Assembly (NCBI GenBank): GCA_963575645.1
Contig: OY754470.1
Location: forward strand, 43,493,201-43,557,200
Source of the DNA: Xanthostigma xanthostigma
Lineage: Eukaryota; Arthropoda; Insecta; Raphidioptera; Raphidiidae
Length of the DNA: 64,000 bases
Reading direction: 5' to 3'
Shown: one piece after another, positions 28,701 through 35,906 of the stretch
Numbering within the stretch: the stretch's first letter is position 1
Layout of the letters: each line of letters starts with the position of its first letter
The notes under the pieces: generated by a model
The model's database searches: none
What the model was told of the DNA's origin: nothing
The model's input: only the letters and a program-made list of their open reading frames with translations
Made by a program: the position numbers and the translations under genes

Positions 28701-31700
28701 ATCGTTTTTTAGATCTGGAATATCTTCTTCAACGGTCGTTATATTATTTTCCTTATGGGCCTATTCTCAATGTATACCGGATTTATTTACAATGACGTAT
28801 TTTCAAAATCACTCAATATATTTGGATCTTATTGGAAAAATGGTTACGAAAAAGAATTTATATTGACGCATAAATCCGCTCAGTTTAATCCGGCTGACCC
28901 TAATTTTTATGTTGGACATCCGTACCCGATCGGTCTTGATCCGATTTGGCAGGTACCTACTGTAAAATAGATTTGTTTTGTCATTTAACTTCCTTCTGCT
29001 AACAGTTTTCGATCGATTCTGTTTTAGCTGGCGGAAAATAAAATCATTTTCCAAAATGCGTATAAAATGAAAATTTCTATTATTTTTGGAGTAATACACA
29101 TGTTATTTGGAGTCTGCCTCAGTCTTTGGAATCATAGGCAAGTACAGGCAGTTTCTCCTGACGATATCTCTGCTAAGAACCACATTTATTCCTAGAATTC
29201 GGAGAAGTAATATAATTTTAATGTAAATTTAAAAAGGGTTTGGACTGATTCTGTCCAGCTACCAAAGTCAGTCTTTCAAAGAGAATTAGGGAAAACGTCG
29301 TTCTTAGAAAAACACATGTTTCTACAATGACACCAACAATTTTTTTAAATTAATTTTCTTTTTATCAATCTAGGTATTTCAAGAAACAGATCAGCATCAT
29401 TTGCGAATTTATTCCGCAGATAATTTTTCTATCGTTCCTGTTTCTTTACATGGTGTTGCTAATGTTTCTTAAATGGATGATTTATTACCCAACAGACGAT
29501 CGTACGTTAATCTTTTCTTTTATTATTTCCTTCAAATATGGGCCGTTCAAGTCCAACCATGCTGCATAACCAACATATCAGTACAAACTGGTTCAGTCCT
29601 AATAAGTACATAGAATAAAAGATAACAAATATGTATGTTATTCGCAAGTTACATGTTAATGTTACTTTCGGAGAGCAAAGCAAAATATTAGATGCTTTCG
29701 AATGACATGTTTTGAAATTTATTTGCACTAATTTATTACTGAAAATCTCAGGCGCGAGATTCCAGGTTTATATCTCAATTATTTTTGAAGATAACCCCCA
29801 TTATAGCCTATGGGCTATGTGCAAGGAGGCGGAGTTACAAATTTATCGATGCGAGCGTCTGTGGTAAGCACTAGGGGATACTCAAATTTTCCGTATGTCT
29901 GTGAGAAATGTTTATTAAAAGTGAAAATAGTTATGATTTTATAAAGTTTTTTAATTACAAAGAAAACATGAGCAGGTCTAGGCGATCTGGAAATGCTTGT
30001 TGTGTTTCGGGCTGTCGCGTTGATGGCGATGTAAGTAAAATAAAGATCATTAGCGCCATAATTTGACGTTGCGCTGTCAGAATAAACAAATTAATTATTC
30101 ATATATTGTACGCCATAATTGATAAACAAATAATTCTCACGTGCCTTTTATGTTATGCTATTTATATAATGGTTTACAATCTGAATTTTGTTGTATATAA
30201 AATTAACAGCAGTTTCCTTATTACATTTATTTGACACATCATGGCCAACTAAAATTTGACTTATCATCATAGAAACATGTCGCGATTTCCATACAAAGTG
30301 AGTTAAATAATTCTCTATCACCTACTAGCGGCGCTAGTAGGCTTCGTGCACACAGCGTATAGATCAGGCCTGGGCAAATGGCGGCCCGCGGGCCGGATCT
30401 GGCCCGCAGCGCAATTTTATCCGGCCCGCGAAGCATTTTAGAAAATTTTAGGAAAATAGTAGCGGAAAGAATGCGGGGACTTTTTTTTTCCTTTGCTCTC
30501 CACATCACATGCGGAAATAGAATGTAACGTTTTTTTTTATGCAAATTTTTGGCCCGCGGTGAAATTTACGTCGGCCATCCGGCCCGCGGTCAAATTATGT
30601 GGCCCGCCGATCAAAAGATTTGCCCGCCCCTGGTATAAATAATAAATGGGATTAAATTTTCTACAGGATGGCGATTAAAATTATTAGTGTTGGGCGATTA
30701 TGAATGATATAATCGAAATATTTCGATTATGACCGAATAATCGATCATTCGATTATGGCAACCGAGATATCATTCGCTTGAATCGATTATGAAATATGAA
30801 ATGAATATTCAATCCCGACACAGTACTATTATATATCGATATATCATTCGGTATCTGCATTTACATGCACTGGGATGGGAAGGCTTTGCTAGCACTGGAG
30901 AGTGGGGGTGTTTCGATTGTACATGCTTTGTAGTTTGTTGGATCATTCATATTTCATAATCGATTCAAGCGAATGATATCTCGGTTGCCATACCGAGATA
31001 TCATTCGCTTCAATCGATTATGAAATATGAAATGAATACTAATCCCGAGACAGTACTATTGCTATGTCGACTGTCGATTATAATATGATATATTGATATA
31101 TCATTCGGTTTCTGCATTTATTTCAATTTTAATGTTTAACTCATTATGTAAATTGACGATGTATCCATCTAGAGATTAAAAATATATTTCTATTTCTATT
31201 CGATCATATCAGTGATTCCATTATTAATATTGTGTTAAGTAATATTAACAAATCGAAATTGCAAAGTTAGCACATAATTCATAATCGATGTTTTGAATGA
31301 TCATTCGCTTACACTGTAAAAGTATATAAAACGAAATTATAAACTGCCAGGTTTGCGCATCATTCATAATCGATAATTCGAATGATCATTTGATTTATCA
31401 TTCATAATCGATAATTCGAATGATCATTCGATTTATCATTCATAATCGATAATTCGAATGATCATTCGATTATAAAAACCGATTATTTCGATTCATTTGA
31501 TTATTGAAATGTATCGATTATGCCCAACACTAAAAATTATTGACTGTATCTTATAACATTTTCGAGATAATCACAATTGATTTATCAAAAATAATCGAGA
31601 TACAGGCCTGGAACACTCCTGTATAGTTTCGACGCATGCGCAAATTGTCTATTAGGTCGACTCGTACTGTTGTGTGCATTATGCATGTTTTTGTTAGATG

Positions 31701-34342
31701 AGAAACGGCTTGAACTTTCCATAGTGTATGCGCGGACATTATTTCAATATTCGGTAGAGCTGTAAAAGTAACGAGAAATTGTGTACCCGTATGTATTCGT
31801 TACTTAAAGAACCAGTACCCGTTACTTTCGTATCGTTACCTTACTCGTTACTTTTCATACGACATACAATCGTGTATAACAGCATCAAGAAGTGTATGTT
31901 CTCTTCTCTGGCATCAAGCATGTACCATCCCATCGAGGCGCGTCGCATCGTGATACGGTATGACTTCGTTCGTATAACGTATAACCTCATCAAACGAGTC
32001 GAACTGACTCCATGTCAGTTCGATACGACAGATGCGAGTAACGAAATGAATTTGTAAGTAACGATTTGGTACTTCGAGTGAGACGATGTACCCGTTACTC
32101 ATTAATGAATACATACGGTTTGTTACAGCTCTAATATTCGGAGTTCGTTATTTGACAAGTGTATTAATTTCAGTGAACGAGCTTAAATACAGCCCGCACT
32201 GCGCGCCCTCAATTTTGATCACTTTTATTAATATGGTGCTGTTCAAACCGAGTACTGCATTAGCCGGTTGTGATGTATACATGTATGCAGGCCAAGGTTT
32301 TTTCCAAAGATTGCTGGTCGTTTTGGCATTATTGTGTGTACCTTGGATGCTTTTCGCAAAACCGTTTTATACAATAAGAAACCAACGTAAAATGGACTAT
32401 TCGGTTAGTATACTTCAAACGCGTTTTTGTAATAATTATGTAACGAATGCGTTTCATACTTGTATTCGAAGACGAAATTTGACAGTTGCATACCAGCAAT
32501 GATAAATGGATGCCGCACATGCGCAAATCAAGAATAACCTGTTTTCGTACCTGAGCAATGTTAGGGTCGGAAATAAGCTAGTGGCGCCACCCTGCGCAAT
32601 TATTGCGAAACTCACTCACAGTTTCGTCTAACCTATAGCTCGGAATATGCATTCCTATCCGTTTGCTATTGTAGGTCATTTTATATGATGATCTAATGCA
32701 ATAGAACCTCTGTAAGTCGAACTATAGAGGGTTGAGATTTCGAGTAATGGAGGCTTTGGGGCTTGAAGGGAGAGGAACAAAACATTTTTTTCGAGTTTTG
32801 GAGGTTTTTGATTTATTAAGGTTCTACTGTATATTGTGACAGAATAGCTTGGCGTAATGGTTAGCTTGCTAGTCTTTAGATCAGGTTTTCATTGGTATTC
32901 CTTCGCTCATGACTTTTTAGTGCCGTCTTTTTAAGTTCATGTCGATGCAATTGATTAATTAAGATCTGAGTGTATATTTGTCGAGCGTCTATAATTTACA
33001 ACAAATAAAATTATGATATTGCTCAGGTATCGCACCAGCAGATGCACAGTGCAACGGATATGAACGGCGACGCCGAACAGGGTCTCAATAATGCGGTGGC
33101 CCCTCCGGTAGCACCTCCACCGGGTGGTCACGCCGAGGAGAATGACGTTGGTGAAATGTTTATCCATCAAGGTATTCATACCATCGAATACGTGCTGGGT
33201 TCTGTGTCGCATACGGCGTCTTATTTGAGATTGTGGGCGTTATCGTTGGCGCATGCGCGTAAGTTAACATTTTTTTTTAATGAAATCGTTTAAAATGAAA
33301 AAGCGTCCGAACTCGTGTTGTTTTTTTTGTGCAGAATTATCAGAAGTGCTGTGGAACATGGTCATGCAAAAGGGCCTGGTTCTTGGAGGGTGGGGCGGTG
33401 GTATTTTTATGTGGATAATTTTCTCCGCCTGGGCCGTTCTAACAGTCAGCATTCTTGTACTCATGGAAGGCTTGTCGGCTTTCCTGCATACGCTTCGTTT
33501 GCACTGGTAAGTCAACGTAAATTTTAAAAAATTCGACTTGAAAAGATCAAAACGCCACGACAGTTTGCTTGTAGATTTCTAATTATTTAGAGTTTTTAGT
33601 GGTCCGTCGAAAACGGAACCCTTTGATGTTCGTCCGTGCGCCATAGACAATAGGGTTATTGACAAAATTTCAAAAAGTATTTAAAATTAAAGATTAAAGG
33701 TATATGTACCCGTAAAAAATATTTTTTCTCATAAATGTAACAGATTTGACTCATTATTAGTTGTTTTTTATTTTGACTTTAAATTCTGCGCCAAAACGTC
33801 AATTGACCTTGACAGCCATGTTTACTGATTGCCTACGTCGCAGTAGGCAATCAGTAAACACTAAGCAAGCGGGTACAACGTGACATAGCATTATAACCAA
33901 CAAAGTGTTAGAACATACACTGAACAGAGATAACGAATACACATGGCAGTCAGTGGCACACAGCTACCGGCCATGTTGACTGATTAATGACGTCACGCGC
34001 TGTGATTGGTGTTTAAAATCACGTGACACATAGGTTAAAAATCGTGATTTTATTTATTTATTTTAATATATTTAACGCACTTTTTTAATAAAAATAATAA
34101 TTCTAAACGATATTTTAGACCATAAACTTTCATTATAACACAGTTTTATATTTAATTTTAATCACTGTCAATAACCCTATTTTTTATCAGTGTAAAGTTG
34201 TTAGTTCATCGCTTAATGCGTGTTTTTTTTTTTTTTTAGGGTGGAATTTCAAAGCAAATTTTATTCCGGCTTGGGCCACGATTTCCAACCGTTTTCATTC
34301 GAAGTAATTTTGAGTACAGCGTCTCAAACGGTTGAAGAATAA
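1721..34342 (+). CDS. Vha100: V-type H+-ATPase 116-kDa subunit a, tandem copy 1 (complete, alternatively spliced)
   Basis: Membrane stator subunit of the V0 sector; it forms the two proton half-channels beside the c-ring. Coding exons: 1721-1837, 2094-2270, 2353-2481, 10831-10916 (4A) or 18892-18989 (4B), 26737-26863, 27209-27385, 27453-27665, 28270-28560, 28713-28952, 29028-29137, 29374-29501, 32174-32403, 33027-33258, 33335-33506, 34240-34342. All join in frame to 843 aa (4A) or 847 aa (4B), the usual family length. Residues 1 to ~390 are the cytosolic arm, starting [18 protein letters not shown]. Membrane segments begin near residue 396 ([15 protein letters not shown]). The essential half-channel arginine is Arg743 ([14 protein letters not shown]), equivalent to yeast Vph1 Arg735. 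Start chosen because the family begins MG(S/T)LFRSEEM. Intron 10 has a GC donor (29138); all others are GT-AG. Confidence 0.97.
4791..4836 (+). repeat. Short AGACGCT palindrome family, copy
   Basis: TAGACGCT ... AGCGTCTA arms about 31 bases apart end to end, followed by TAATTTACAATC. The middle carries CAGCTGTTG. The same ~45-base unit recurs at about 14765, 17810, 25196 (inverted), 26418 (inverted), 32976, 44306 and 59781 (inverted). Confidence 0.6.
6006..6330. repeat. MITE-like repeat (pair with 49812-50062) split by a palindrome
   Basis: Shares long stretches with 49812-50062: GCCATGAT, GTGACGTCAGACTTGTAGTA, ATGGCGGCC.GTGTTTTCGCG and TTTTGAGTGCTATTTTAT. The copy here is interrupted by the separate palindrome 6156-6289, which has no equivalent in the other copy. 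Confidence 0.6.
6156..6289. repeat. 134-bp near-perfect palindrome nested in a repeat
   Basis: Left arm begins TACGGTTAATACAAGAAAGT; the right arm is its reverse complement, ending in ACTTTCTTGTATTAACCGTA. The arms are about 60 bases with roughly one mismatch and a loop of ~11 bases (around CCTTGACG). It was inserted inside the older repeat 6006-6330, so it is a fold-back MITE. Confidence 0.7.
8284..8390 (+). repeat. tRNA-like (SINE-head) sequence
   Basis: An A-box-like TGGCAGCGAGG near 8293 and a good B-box-like GATTCGATCCC near 8336 are about 42 bases apart, followed by a T run at 8366-8379 that could stop Pol III. It does not fold into a clear tRNA by eye, so a SINE remnant or tRNA pseudogene is the likely reading. 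Confidence 0.3.
10634..10830 (+). promoter_or_regulatory. Conserved intronic block upstream of exon 4A (copy 1)
   Basis: Matches 38471-38665 of copy 2. The 90 bases directly before the exon differ at only three positions. A second block, 10387-10468, matches 38267-38348 with about three differences. These intron stretches are more alike than the adjoining coding exon. Position next to a weak-acceptor alternative exon suggests splicing control; that is inference. Confidence 0.5.
10831..10916 (+). CDS. Vha100: Vha100 copy 1 alternative exon 4A
   Basis: Phase-0 start, phase-2 end (28 codons plus GG). It encodes [18 protein letters not shown] and ends in GGQALKLG; the last glycine is completed by the first base of exon 5 (26737). 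It inserts after ..VFFDE of exon 3 and before FVAGVI in the cytosolic N-terminal arm. The acceptor (tgtgtcgcag) has almost no pyrimidine tract, as is common for regulated exons. The donor is gtaaat. Exon 4B has the same phases but unrelated sequence, so the two are interchangeable and probably mutually exclusive. Insect subunit a isoforms with each segment are known. Confidence 0.92.
12212..12296. repeat. Direct repeat partner of 14868-14950
   Basis: Both carry ACGTTG.CTTCAGAAACCG followed by AAGTGCATTGTCTCGAAAAC and AGAATCAATGTTAAG. They are about 2.7 kb apart in the same intron and orientation. Family unknown. Confidence 0.55.
14141..14288. repeat. GTTCCAACCTCTCTGCGAACGG palindromic MITE, copy A
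   Basis: Terminal inverted repeats start AGCTCTGTTCCAACCTCTCT and end as the reverse complement (..AGAAAGGTTGGAATAGAGCT). Related copies: 40891-41045 (degenerate), 43971-44193 and 52990-53300. Confidence 0.65.
14533..14649. repeat. GGGATTTGACATA MITE, copy a
   Basis: Begins GGGATTTGACATAAAACTGT and ends CATATGTCAAATCCC, giving a 13-base terminal inverted repeat. The interior includes CGACATCTG.TGACGGAAATTT and ATGGCGGAT. Related copies: 17051-17332, 22842-24507 (split by the mariner element) and 38961-39111. Confidence 0.65.
14765..14810 (+). repeat. Short AGACGCT palindrome family, copy
   Basis: TTGACGCTAATTACCTTAGC then TGTTGAGCGTCTATAATGTA. Same unit as at 4791. Confidence 0.55.
15464..15719. 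repeat. MITE with ATATGAAGGGTACACGGG terminal inverted repeats
   Basis: The left end ATATGAAGGGTACACGGG and the right end CCCGTGTACCCTTCATAT are reverse complements. The match continues inward through GAAGGCGATTTGTCA. 256 bp, no coding capacity. Confidence 0.65.
15741..16150. repeat. MITE with ACACGAGGCTGGTTTTG terminal inverted repeats
   Basis: The left ACACGAGGCTGGTTTTG (from ~15749) is mirrored by CAAAACCAGCCTCGTGT (to ~16142). It is immediately adjacent to the preceding MITE. Open frames inside are incidental. Confidence 0.55.
17051..17332. repeat. GGGATTTGACATA MITE, copy b, with nested palindromes
   Basis: Outer ends GGGATTTGACATAAAACG and CATATGTCAAATCC. Inside lies a second inverted repeat (17126-17272) with arms ATATGTCGCCGGGATATTG and CAATATCCCGGCGACATAT. 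Within that are two small palindromes centred on TTTCACTTAGTGAAA and TTTCACTAGTGAAA. This indicates successive insertions. Confidence 0.65.
18300..18560. repeat. Dispersed repeat related to 44690-44945
   Basis: Both carry CGGTTTCCGGGC or GGTTTCCGGGCA, then GATTTCTACC or TATTTCTACC, (T)TTCGT.TACAACT.CGG.AGACA and later GAGAGAACACCAG. The family was not identified. Confidence 0.5.
18892..18989 (+). CDS. Vha100: Vha100 copy 1 alternative exon 4B
   Basis: 32 codons plus GG, between ggcgcag and gtatgt. It encodes [20 protein letters not shown] and ends LGPVQLG. The [13 protein letters not shown] string matches the segment found at this position in Drosophila Vha100-1. Phases equal those of 4A. 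Using both exons in one mRNA would shift the frame at exon 5 (86+98 bases), so they should be mutually exclusive. The exon lies 8 kb downstream of 4A and 7.7 kb upstream of exon 5. I found no counterpart in copy 2. Confidence 0.9.
19504..19762. repeat. Long inverted repeat (fold-back) in the intron after exon 4B
   Basis: Left arm includes AATAAAATTATCGACC and GACAATATATTAAC; right arm includes GTTAATATATTGTC and GGTCGATAATTTTATT. The arms are ~65 bases with a short interruption, around an AT-rich centre of ~120 bases. A fold-back MITE. Confidence 0.6.
22927..24460 (+). mobile_element. Intact Tc1/mariner-superfamily element, rosa-like (DD41D)
   Basis: 1534 bp. Terminal inverted repeats begin CAGATTGTATCAAATCAAAA on the left and end as the reverse complement on the right. 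They run about 95 bases left (to ~23021) and 84 right (24377-24460), with a few mismatches and small indels. A TA dinucleotide flanks each side (22925-22926, 24461-24462), the canonical target duplication. Between the repeats lies one uninterrupted transposase frame. With both ends and the frame intact, the copy looks young and possibly autonomous. It sits in sense orientation in the intron between exons 4B and 5 of Vha100 copy 1. Confidence 0.9.
23095..24213 (+). CDS. Transposase, IS630/Tc1/mariner superfamily, DD41D
   Basis: Single-exon frame of 372 aa, a normal mariner-type length. The N-terminus (residues ~12-125) holds two helix-turn-helix regions for inverted-repeat binding ([16 protein letters not shown]; later [19 protein letters not shown]). 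The catalytic triad is Asp171 (ILFTDESSF), Asp262 ([12 protein letters not shown]) and Asp304 ([13 protein letters not shown]). There are 41 residues between the last two, which places it in the DD41D group first known as rosa from Ceratitis rosa, not DD34D mariner or DD34E Tc1. The first ATG (23095) gives residue 1; Met12 (23128, MAIYTVQEK) is an equally plausible start. No internal stop or frameshift. Catalyses cut-and-paste transposition at TA. Confidence 0.93.
   Translation: MSVFTSEIIDKMAIYTVQEKIQIIKWFYGGNSTADIINLFVVAFENRPSPSKTTICSVIREFESNGCLSPKNHKKQLRVQIDGNREMQEIMICASVDENPQQSYRAIVNEFDCDKQTVWRILKKNGYSSFKVKKSNELFPDDLFRRMQYCEIAIEKSNNDENFIKNILFTDESSFPLQGRHNPSVVRSWARKNPRRTYTARTQYPQKVNVWTGILGGNIIGPFFIDGNQNGQKYVDLLRNQIIPAVRQLPGINFNEVWFQQDGCPAHNSLLVQEYLNDTFPNHLISGRGTILWPARSPDLTPLDFFLWGFIKSKIYGFQENRANNLNELKIQISNACQSVDHEMLANVRENIYNRLGYCLAERGGLFEHLIN
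25196..25236 (-). repeat. Short AGACGCT palindrome family, inverted copy
   Basis: TATAGACGCTCAACAACTGA then GATTATTGGCGTCTGTA: the 4791 unit in reverse orientation. Confidence 0.5.
25708..25846. repeat. Imperfect inverted repeat
   Basis: Left arm TCTTCTTTTTGAAGATCTCC then ATCAAAATGATGGACGCGCA; right arm TGCGCGCGCATCATTTTGAT then AGCAATCTTAAAAAAGAA. It folds with several mismatches. GC-rich purine/pyrimidine alternation lies in the loop. Confidence 0.4.
26161..26233. repeat. 73-bp hairpin
   Basis: AAATGGCCGGTCCAATATAG and on to GACAAT, mirrored by ATTGTC and back to GGAACGGCCATTT, with three or four mismatches and almost no loop. Likely a minimal MITE; the tight loop argues against a microRNA precursor. 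Confidence 0.5.
29138..29143 (+). other. Non-canonical GC splice donor (intron 10, Vha100 copy 1)
   Basis: The exon ends ..TGG AAT CAT AG and the intron begins GCAAGT, the strong consensus for GC-AG introns (AG|GCAAGT). The equivalent junction in copy 2 is CAT GT|GTAAGT. Only the GC donor restores the 110-base exon length, the phase and the reading into TATTTCAAGAAACAG of the next exon. Confidence 0.85.
29968..30030 (+). pseudogene. Possible THAP-like first-exon fragment in intron 11 of Vha100 copy 1
   Basis: ATG followed by 21 codons ([20 protein letters not shown], then D) ending exactly at a gtaagt donor. The CCVSGC string after a basic start resembles the first Cys pair of a THAP zinc finger. 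It lies in a stretch (about 29815-30640) absent from the same intron of copy 2, so it arrived by insertion. No downstream THAP exons were recognised. It could be a transposon or retro-fragment, or chance. Confidence 0.3.
30365..30632. repeat. hAT-type MITE (CAGGCCTGGGCAAA)
   Basis: Ends CAGGCCTGGGCAAA and TTTGCCCGCCCCTG. Flanked by GTATAGAT (30357-30364) and GTATAAAT (30633-30640), an 8-bp target duplication with one mismatch. The interior is rich in GGCCCGCGG. The 8-bp duplication and CAG...CTG ends indicate the hAT superfamily. Confidence 0.75.
30685..31532. repeat. hAT-type MITE (TAGTGTTGGGCGATTATG) with internal repeats
   Basis: The ends TAGTGTTGGGCGATTATG and CGATTATGCCCAACACTA are inverted repeats, flanked by a perfect 8-bp duplication AAAATTAT (30677-30684, 31533-31540). 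The interior is built from variants of ATAATCGA and GAATGATCATTCG, including an inverted pair around 30765-31030 and about three tandem ~38-base units at 31360-31465. Confidence 0.85.
31755..32133. repeat. hAT-type MITE (TAGAGCTGTAA), copy 1
   Basis: The ends TAGAGCTGTAAAAGTAACGA and TTTGTTACAGCTCTA are flanked by a perfect 8-bp duplication ATATTCGG (31747-31754, 32134-32141). A second copy, inverted relative to this one, is at 50113-50478. The small open frames here are transposon DNA. It ends about 40 bases upstream of exon 12 of Vha100 copy 1. Confidence 0.85.
32698..32832. repeat. pogo/Tigger-like MITE remnant
   Basis: AATAGAACCTCTGTAAGTCG on the left and AAGGTTCTACTGTAT on the right resemble the CAGTAGAACCTC-type ends of pogo-like elements. 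The interior is degraded. Confidence 0.4.
32960..33003 (+). repeat. Short AGACGCT family copy just upstream of exon 13 (copy 1)
   Basis: TTGTCGAGCGTCTATAATTT then ACAAC lies about 25 bases before exon 13. A copy at the same place in the second gene (44306-44343) shows that the insertion predates the gene duplication. Confidence 0.5.
33650..34181. repeat. MITE with ATAGGGTTATTGACA ends and a nested palindrome
   Basis: The left ATAGGGTTATTGACA and the right TGTCAATAACCCTAT are inverted repeats. A ~40-base perfect palindrome lies inside at 33820-33859 (GTTTACTGATTGCCTAC and its complement). It fills most of intron 14 of copy 1 and is absent from copy 2. Confidence 0.65.
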
Positions 34343-35337
34343 AATTAAACGACCCGCTAATGTTCTGATTACTTATTAGGCAATTAGAAGCTGCAGTCTG
34401 TGTGTAGTTAGTAAAATATTTAACTCGAAAATTGAATGTTATTCACCTTGTAATTATTTTTTCTTTTGTTTTTGGTATGTTTTCTTAATGACAAAATATA
34501 TTATTATGTATCTTTAATTATTTATGGATGTGTTTTTGTTTAGTTTTGCAGTAAAAATGAAAACTCTTGACTTAACAAATATGGTTTCCGATTATCAAAA
34601 AAAACATTTTTTTTTAAACAATATTGATTTGTAATAATTCATGCATTGTTTGACGTACCTATTTTGATTTGAAATTCACCATCTGAAATTATGCCTACAG
34701 AATCATTAATTGGGTTTTCTTGACTGTTTATGTGATTGATAAATTAATAACTGTTCAATAGTTAGCTTAATATGAGTAATTATTTAAAATAATCTGTCAG
34801 AAATTATATAATCGATTTACGTACTTAACATTAATTACTTTGTAATTATATGCACAATATTTATATTAAGCTTTCATCGAATTTTCTTGCCACACTAATC
34901 AGTTATTGTTTTTCAGCTATCAGACTTAGTTCTATTAAATATATATTTATTGTCCGTATTTAGTTGGTTCCGATAGAGTATTAAATAGTTGAAAGTTTGC
35001 GTTAGGAACAATTTAAAAAAGAAGCTACCGATGTCCGGCTTGTGGCCTTTTATTTTTTTCCCCGTGTGGCATAAAAAGTTATTTTAATTGTCAAAGGCAA
35101 TTAATTATTGCCTAAAAGTGGGAAAAAAATGGGTCCACAACGAAACAATAGTAAAATTTCTTTTTTGAATTGTTCCTCAACCAAACTTTCCCTTAAAAAA
35201 TTTAAATCGCCCCGCCATTACAGTTATTAGTAGGTACTGATTGGTACCAGCTACCTATGTTTATTATTTCAACAATAGTTCAATAAAAGTAAAATAAATA
35301 TTTAACAATTTATGGATTGCTATTGTTTTAGTGTATC

Positions 35338-35343
35338 AATAAA
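35338..35343 (+). terminator. Poly(A) signal, Vha100 copy 1
   Basis: AATAAA in GTGTATCAATAAATTTACTG with a TG/T-rich stretch (GTGTTGTTTTA) downstream. The same context occurs after copy 2 at 46546. Confidence 0.6.
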
Positions 35344-35761
35344 TTTACTGCAAAAGAAGGTGTTGTTTTATTCGCCATTAATGTCTTTGAGTTTTTTTTA
35401 GTAACTAATTAATTAGTATACTAATTTTTTTGGCATAAAATTATTTTCATTTCTATACTAAACGTAATAATTTTGATAATTTTATTTTTAGCGAAAACAC
35501 TAACAATCGGTGATTGTCTAAAAATTAGTCGAAGTATTAACTTACAACTAGACTTGAATTGTGTGTGCCTTCATTGTTTCGTACGTTCCTAACAAAAAAG
35601 ATTTATTCGAAGTCATGTTATCTAATATAATTTTTGAGATTAATAAACGTCAATCAATTTCCGCTACTTTGATGCTTTATACAATGTTTTTTTTTTTATA
35701 TATATTTATTTACCATTTACCTTCTTGATCGAAACGTGCAGTAGTAAAACAATAAGAATAA

Positions 35762-35769
35762 TCACATGA
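35762..35769 (+). promoter_or_regulatory. M-box-like site in the Vha100 copy 2 promoter
   Basis: TCACATGA about 140 bases upstream of the copy 2 start codon, at a place equivalent to 1513-1522 in copy 1. Its retention in otherwise diverged upstream DNA is suggestive only. Confidence 0.3.
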
Positions 35770-35906
35770 TATGTTGCTCGTAACGTATCATAGAAACGAG
35801 TTTCGTCCAGTGGGATGTTTACGACTACGGTTACGACAGCTGACTTAAATACCGTTTATTTTAAAACTTAATTTTTGTGTCTGCTCGCCAGTTTCAAACG
35901 CTCAAG

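Larger units (their letters stand above)
34343..35906. other. Vha100 copy 1 3' UTR and intergenic region between the tandem copies
   Basis: No gene. The first ~150 bases after the stop and the region around 35330-35400 match the 3' region of copy 2 (for example AAATATTTAACTCGAAAATT). The distal 160 bases match the promoter of copy 1. The unit therefore duplicated with both its ends. A 25-base string near 35715 (TTTACCTTCTTGAT.GAAACG) recurs at 54213. Confidence 0.6.

Noticed and set aside
31779-32114. Open frames of 92 aa (+) and 66 aa (-)
   Set aside because: Entirely within the TAGAGCTGTAA MITE; translation of transposon DNA.
32842-32905. tRNA-like A box (GGCGTAATGGTTAG)
   Set aside because: No matching B box at a proper distance and no cloverleaf; too degenerate to call.
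35877-35906. Upstream in-frame extension of the Vha100 copy 2 start (GTG at 35877)
   Set aside because: The family and copy 1 begin MG(S/T)LFRSEEM, and GTG is not a normal insect start.
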